This document shows positions 60,122 to 64,000 of a DNA stretch of 64,000 nucleotides, in pieces (positions within the stretch are counted from its first letter, which is position 1; each line of letters begins with the position of its first letter). A program made the translations under genes and the position numbers. The notes beneath the pieces were generated by a model. It ran no database searches. It saw only the letters and a list, made by a program, of their open reading frames with translations, and had not been told where the DNA came from. This DNA is from Henricia sp. BOLD:AAB3569 (lineage: Eukaryota; Echinodermata; Asteroidea; Spinulosida; Echinasteridae). Where the stretch lies: NCBI GenBank assembly GCA_037783545.1, contig JBBELK010000003.1, forward strand, positions 3,658,001-3,722,000, written 5' to 3'.

Positions 60122-60360
60122 CATAGTTCCGATTTTGCCCAGTTAACCCCGCCCCCTTGGATATTGTTGCTATGGCTCACACGCTATCGTCAAAATGGCG
60201 ACACAAAACGCACAAAGCAATGGGACTTTCAATGGAAAGCACAGATTCATTGGAGAAAACTCAAAGGTATTCATGTTTCAGGGTCGACAGTTATCTTAGA
60301 ACACACCGAGTAAAGGACCAGTAATACAGGGATGTCATATCTTGAATTACGTGCTTTCGT
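60122..60360 (+). repeat. 239-bp duplicated block with short ORF, copy 2
   Basis: Second copy of 1722-1960. The ORF (60195-60299) stays open over the same 34 codons with one amino-acid change (H to Q at codon 4) and one silent change. The upstream GC box reads CCCCGCCCCCTTGG. It lies 760 bp left of the miR-1 hairpin. Confidence 0.85.
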
Positions 60361-60756
60361 ACCTTTGAACAACGAAACGACCGGCCTTGAAACCAAAAAT
60401 TCACCCGGAACATCGCATACAACACTGTACAAATTGTATGGTGCAGAACATCGCGTGATGTTGTTGCAAACATTGCACTTTGACCTATGTGGGTGATCTC
60501 TGCTAGCTCTGTTGTGATTGGTCGGCGGGTTCGGTTGATTGACAGGTCGGAACTATGCATTATGTACACTAGCAAAAGTCTGCAAGCAGCTCAGTCATGT
60601 CTGAACAATCAGTTTTGCATTGAGTAAAAGGTCCACAGACTGTTAAACCTTTTTTTGGTGTTACTTAGTGTCAGAAAATGGCCGCCTTCTTTACCAAACT
60701 TAACTTGTTGTTGTACAGAGTTGGTAAGTAAGCACAGTGGGGAATCAGGTTGATGT

Positions 60757-60990
60757 AGCGGTTCTTTCCTCGCCTTCCACCTCTGTGGCCCTGGTTCGAA
60801 TCCCGTCCGGGTCAGTATGTGGATTGGGTTCTCAGTCTCTGCTTGATTCCGTGGGTTCTTCGTAATACAGAATTGTATTGTAAAAGGGTTTTCCTCCCAC
60901 CTCTAAAACTTAGCATTTCTTCATCGTCTTCTCTTCACAGGCTTACAAGCTGCAGTGCCTTGGGCACTTTTGAGGATTCCTTGGTTTCAA
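60757..60990 (+). mobile_element. SINE-like copy with tRNA B box, near miR-1
   Basis: CTGGTTCGAATCCCGTCCGG is a B box; the tail TCATCGTCTTCTCTTCACAG, TGCAGTGCCTTGGGCACTTT matches the tails of the other SINE copies. It ends about 130 bp from the miR-1 hairpin. Confidence 0.7.
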
Positions 60991-61121
60991 AACCAGAGAG
61001 AATTATTAATAATAAGAATCACCACCAGCTGGAATGCTGAAGTGCTATTTTCATCTTTGTGATCACTTGTGTTTTCTGAAGAAAGCTTGCCTCATAAAGC
61101 ATCTTCACAGTTGGATGTCAT

Positions 61122-61210
61122 TGCCCCAGCAACAATACATACTTCTTTACATTCCATATGACGATTTATCATGACTATGGAATAGTAAGGAAGCATGTCT
61201 TGTCCAAGAG
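61122..61210 (-). ncRNA. mir-1: Precursor hairpin of microRNA miR-1
   Basis: On the minus strand the 3' arm (61156 down to 61135) is an exact match to mature miR-1-3p, containing GGAATGTAAAGAAGTATGTA. The 5' arm (61198-61177) begins ACATGCTTCCTTACTATTCC and pairs with it over about 18 positions with two mismatches and one bulge, around a loop at roughly 61175-61158. The base of the stem extends: ACAAGACATGC faces GTATGTATTGT with one mismatch and one G-T pair. miR-1 is the ancient muscle microRNA. It has the same orientation as miR-133 and lies 51 kb upstream of it in the direction of transcription, antisense to mib1. Hairpin ends are estimates; the mature position is secure. Confidence 0.97.
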
Positions 61211-61937
61211 ACTTCGTATGTTGTCCTTCGATCAGGGTATGGCTAATCCAGTCCAGTGATGTGCCTGAAATAGAAAGCATTACCTCCTTTGATGTTTTAT
61301 GCAATGTTGCCCCTTGAACGGAGCATACAGAGTTGCCCTGTCATCCCCAGATTTAGACAGTTTTATTCCCTGAATAGGGTGCATGCTACAGTGGTTTTAT
61401 CCCTAAAACGGAACTCCTAGTTTTGATGGTGTTTTGTCAAAGATCTTGCTGCAGTCCTTGGTAAATATGGATTCTGCCTTATCTTAGCATAGAAAAGAAA
61501 ACAAGTTTTATTAGCCATTTGAGTTTTATATCTGATCCAGGATATCAAACAGACCAATCCATAAATGCTTACAATTATCATAATGTACTCATTAGCAAGT
61601 CCCATAATCATTAGCATAAATTTAGCACCAGATTTTAGAATATATGAAATTGTATTTCAGCTTATTAACTGCAGCTAAGTCAAGTTGTCTCATGCATCAA
61701 GTTGTCTCTTGCACAGAGATGCGATTTAGGCGTAGTTTGTACAATTGTTTCAGCCAATGATGATCGGTATTGTGACATAATTATACAATGCATAGCTTCA
61801 AATGTGAGGTTTAAATAGGGCTTGGGAAATGTCTTGTCTAAAGGGGGTGCCCCGTGGCAAATTACTCTTGTTCAAATTGCAATGTTGGCATCTCTGCTTG
61901 CGTCCATTGCTGGAATTGAGAATGCAGCGATTATGAT

Positions 61938-62076
61938 TTAAAGGCACAGGCTCGTCAGCAATGCACTCGTGCAAAATTTGTGCCACAAAATACGCAGCTC
62001 CATACCAAAGGCATAGAGCTGCGTATTTCGTGGCACGAATTTGGCGCGCGCATTGCTGACGAGCCTCTGCCTTTAA
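61938..62076. mobile_element. Foldback MITE, near-perfect palindrome, copy 2
   Basis: TTTAAAGGCACAGGCTCGTC to GACGAGCCTCTGCCTTTAA, same length and core (GCCACAAAATACGCAGCTCC / GAGCTGCGTATTTCGTGGC) as 25378-25516. It lies about 730 bp upstream of miR-1 in the microRNA's reading direction. Confidence 0.9.
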
Positions 62077-63080
62077 GCATTCTCTCTAAAACCTGCACAT
62101 GTCGTCATCACATCTCAGTCCCCTAAAAGTCTCCAATGAGGTTGTGTTCATATTTACCCGATTACAACAATGTCAGTCCAGTTATTGTATCAATCACTTA
62201 CCCTCGTGAACAACTTAACATGTTATAGTCCCTGGAGTATAACAGTATCCACTCAGTACCTCAGCAATCCCCCAAAGAGTCTGACTAACAGCCCAGGGTG
62301 AAGTCTGTTATATATTAACAGGACAACCTGTTGGCGCCCCTCAAACCCCCGTTTTGAGTTCTGTCTTTCCCACTCCACCCATCCTGCCCCCTACCACAGG
62401 CCGGTTTTTCTCCCCTCATCTTGCCCCTCACGTGCCCTCTCTCCCCCATACTACAAACCCGTGTCTCAGGCACACCGTCGTGGTTATTCATTCATTCATT
62501 CCCTCTTCACAGTCTGCTAAACTGAAACGTAAGAGAAAAGGAAGGGAGAACGTTAATTAGCTGGGAAGTAACAGCAATTAGCTAGCTTGTGATTGCACCA
62601 TCCTATTCGGTTGAGCTAAGTAGAAGGCCAAATAACTCGACACAGCCTTAGGACTACCCCAGGGAAGGGATAGTCCGATCAAAACTCATCCAGGGAAGTT
62701 ATAAGCAAAATGATGAAAAAAAATCTCAAGATAGCAAATTTTGTGGCTCCTTGGAATTCATAATTCCACAAGAGTAGAATACTCTGGTGTGCATCAGACT
62801 TTGTTTTCTCATTTTTGGTATTTATTTGAAAATATATTTTATAGTTTTATTGGGTTTGAAACTGGTTTATCCCCTCCAAACAAATTCCTTAGCAGATAAC
62901 CTTTGACTTTGGTATTTTAAAGTGAATTATAATTCATCTTTTAGCTCAAACTTTTAGGTCCTTTAAAACAATGCATTTCTGGTTAAACTTAGTTATAATA
63001 TGCCTCATTGTTTCTGGGAAAAAGGTCCCCCACCACATTGTCGTTCCCATCCCCAATTAGTGACCCAAGACGATAACAAA

Positions 63081-63244
63081 GGCCAGGACTGGCCTCAGTG
63101 GCCTTGGTCAATGTCAAGGCCTGGGATAGGGTATGCTGGCCAAGTTGGCCTCAGAAAGAGTCTATCTTGAAGGGACATCGGGGCCAACTAAACAGAGCAT
63201 GAGGCCATTGGCCTCAGTGGCCTTAGTTAATGTCAAGGCCTGCA
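63081..63244. repeat. GGCC-rich repeat, inverted copy 2
   Basis: Reverse complement of the family at 3833-4053: GGCCTTGGTCAATGTCAAGG, GGATAGGGTATGCTGGCC and again GGCCTTAGTTAATGTCAAGG near the end. Two partial units are present. Confidence 0.8.
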
Positions 63245-63355
63245 TTATATTGGTTGAGGATAAATATTTTGATTTATAGACGTTAAACCTTTTATCTCCT
63301 AATGAGATGAGTTTCAAAACTACAGCAATAAAATCTTGTGGTGAGTATACCACTC

Positions 63356-63425
63356 TACCTCGTAGCTCAGCTGATAGAGCAATCTGCCCAGAGAATCAGG
63401 GGTCTCGGGTTCGAATCTTGAAGAT
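63356..63425 (+). pseudogene. tRNA-like sequence
   Basis: TACCTCGTAGCTCAGCTGAT has an A box, and GGTCTCGGGTTCGAATCTTG has a B box. The acceptor does not pair and the anticodon arm (CAATCTGCCCAGAGAATCAG) is irregular. Same family as 8970-9039. Confidence 0.6.
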
Positions 63426-63429
63426 TGCC

Positions 63430-64000
63430 ATATGATTTGTTTTAAATCTCATATTTGTGAAGATAAAACTAACCAAAATGCACACTCCAACTTAATTTGG
63501 AGGAATATGGCTTAAAACATTTGCAATATTGACATCCTAAGGGTCGTTTCAAGATTTATGCAAGTAAATTTGTATGGCTAAAGGTACAGGTGTATGCAAT
63601 TAGAATTAGCATGCAGTAGAGGGACTCGTTGAAATATTATCTCTCATTTTCCTAGTCTTAGTTTCAATTTTAGTCGAGGACAACCATTTTCCATGTTACT
63701 GGCATAAAGGTTACCCCTAATTACACCTAATTGGCAAACGAAACTAAGGGATTAACAAGTTTCCTTAGAGCTTCCCCAGGATTAACGTCATGTCTGTAAG
63801 TGGTGGGGCTGTCTAAACTATGCTATCAGGTCCAATACTTCCTCATTGCGGAACGGTGCGCTGAAACGTGAGCATGTGACGGTTACAGCTCATTAGTTGC
63901 ACATATCCTAAGCAGACTCTAGAACCGGATAATAAAGTCGATGCTAGTTCTAATTGTGAGGGTTGAAATGAGAAAATATGTGGGCTCCCTAAGTCTGTCT
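63430..64000. other. Intron end of window, no gene seen
   Basis: AT-rich sequence with no exon or repeat match inside the window. Any promoter for a leftward miR-1 precursor would lie here, at 61.2-63.4 kb, or beyond the window; no convincing core promoter was seen. Confidence 0.4.

Larger units (their letters stand above)
6475..64000 (+). other. mib1: Giant downstream mib1 intron hosting antisense miR-133 and miR-1
   Basis: After the donor GTATGT at 6475 no further mib1 ankyrin or RING coding sequence could be seen up to the window end. The miR-133 and miR-1 hairpins, which sit inside a MIB1 intron in vertebrates, lie at 9.9 and 61.1 kb on the other strand. Both facts fit one intron of at least 57.5 kb. 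A short or diverged exon missed by eye would break this reading. Most of the length is accounted for by MITEs, SINE-like copies, tandem arrays and AT-rich filler. Confidence 0.7.

Overview
The window is animal nuclear DNA. It is AT-rich, almost gene-free, and packed with short non-autonomous transposons. One protein-coding exon is certain. At 6323-6474 (+) it encodes an ankyrin-repeat piece of Mindbomb (MIB1 type), the E3 ubiquitin ligase of Notch signalling, with proper splice sites on both sides. I found no other mib1 exon.

The key result is two microRNA hairpins on the opposite strand, in the intron downstream of that exon: miR-133 at about 9884-9966 (-) and miR-1 at about 61122-61210 (-). 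In vertebrates the muscle miR-1/miR-133 pair also lies antisense inside an intron of MIB1, with miR-1 upstream of miR-133. The same arrangement appears here, but the two hairpins are about 51 kb apart instead of a few kb. I therefore read 6475-64000 as one giant mib1 intron (more than 57 kb, running off the window) that carries an antisense miR-1 to miR-133 locus and has been inflated by mobile elements. The organism is most likely a marine invertebrate, probably a deuterostome such as an echinoderm. This rests on the vertebrate-like gene arrangement, the abundant tRNA-headed SINE-like repeats and the frequent ACATGTACATGT words; the species assignment is inference.

Layout. 1-6322: upstream mib1 intron with several MITEs, a SINE fragment, a deleted Tc1/mariner-like element and half of an inverted repeat. 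6323-6474: mib1 exon. 6475-9100: second half of that inverted repeat, a tRNA-like gene and a head-to-head tRNA-like palindrome. 9.9 kb: miR-133. 10-11.1 kb: nested MITEs. 13.68-13.93 kb: isolated CpG-rich patch, a possible promoter for the minus strand. 14.7-60 kb: intron filler with two five-copy families of about 350 bp, foldback elements, a 69-bp satellite, a 27-bp minisatellite, and three weak exon candidates (17.87-18.64 kb +, 35.2-35.5 kb -, 50.9-51.2 kb -). 60.1 kb: second copy of a 239-bp block with a short ORF that also occurs at 1.7 kb. 61.1 kb: miR-1. 61.9-64 kb: another foldback element, inverted repeats and a tRNA-like element.

How the parts work together: mib1 is read rightwards, while the microRNA precursor must be read leftwards from somewhere right of 61.2 kb, or from two separate promoters. 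All calls come from reading the sequence by eye; no alignment or folding program was run.
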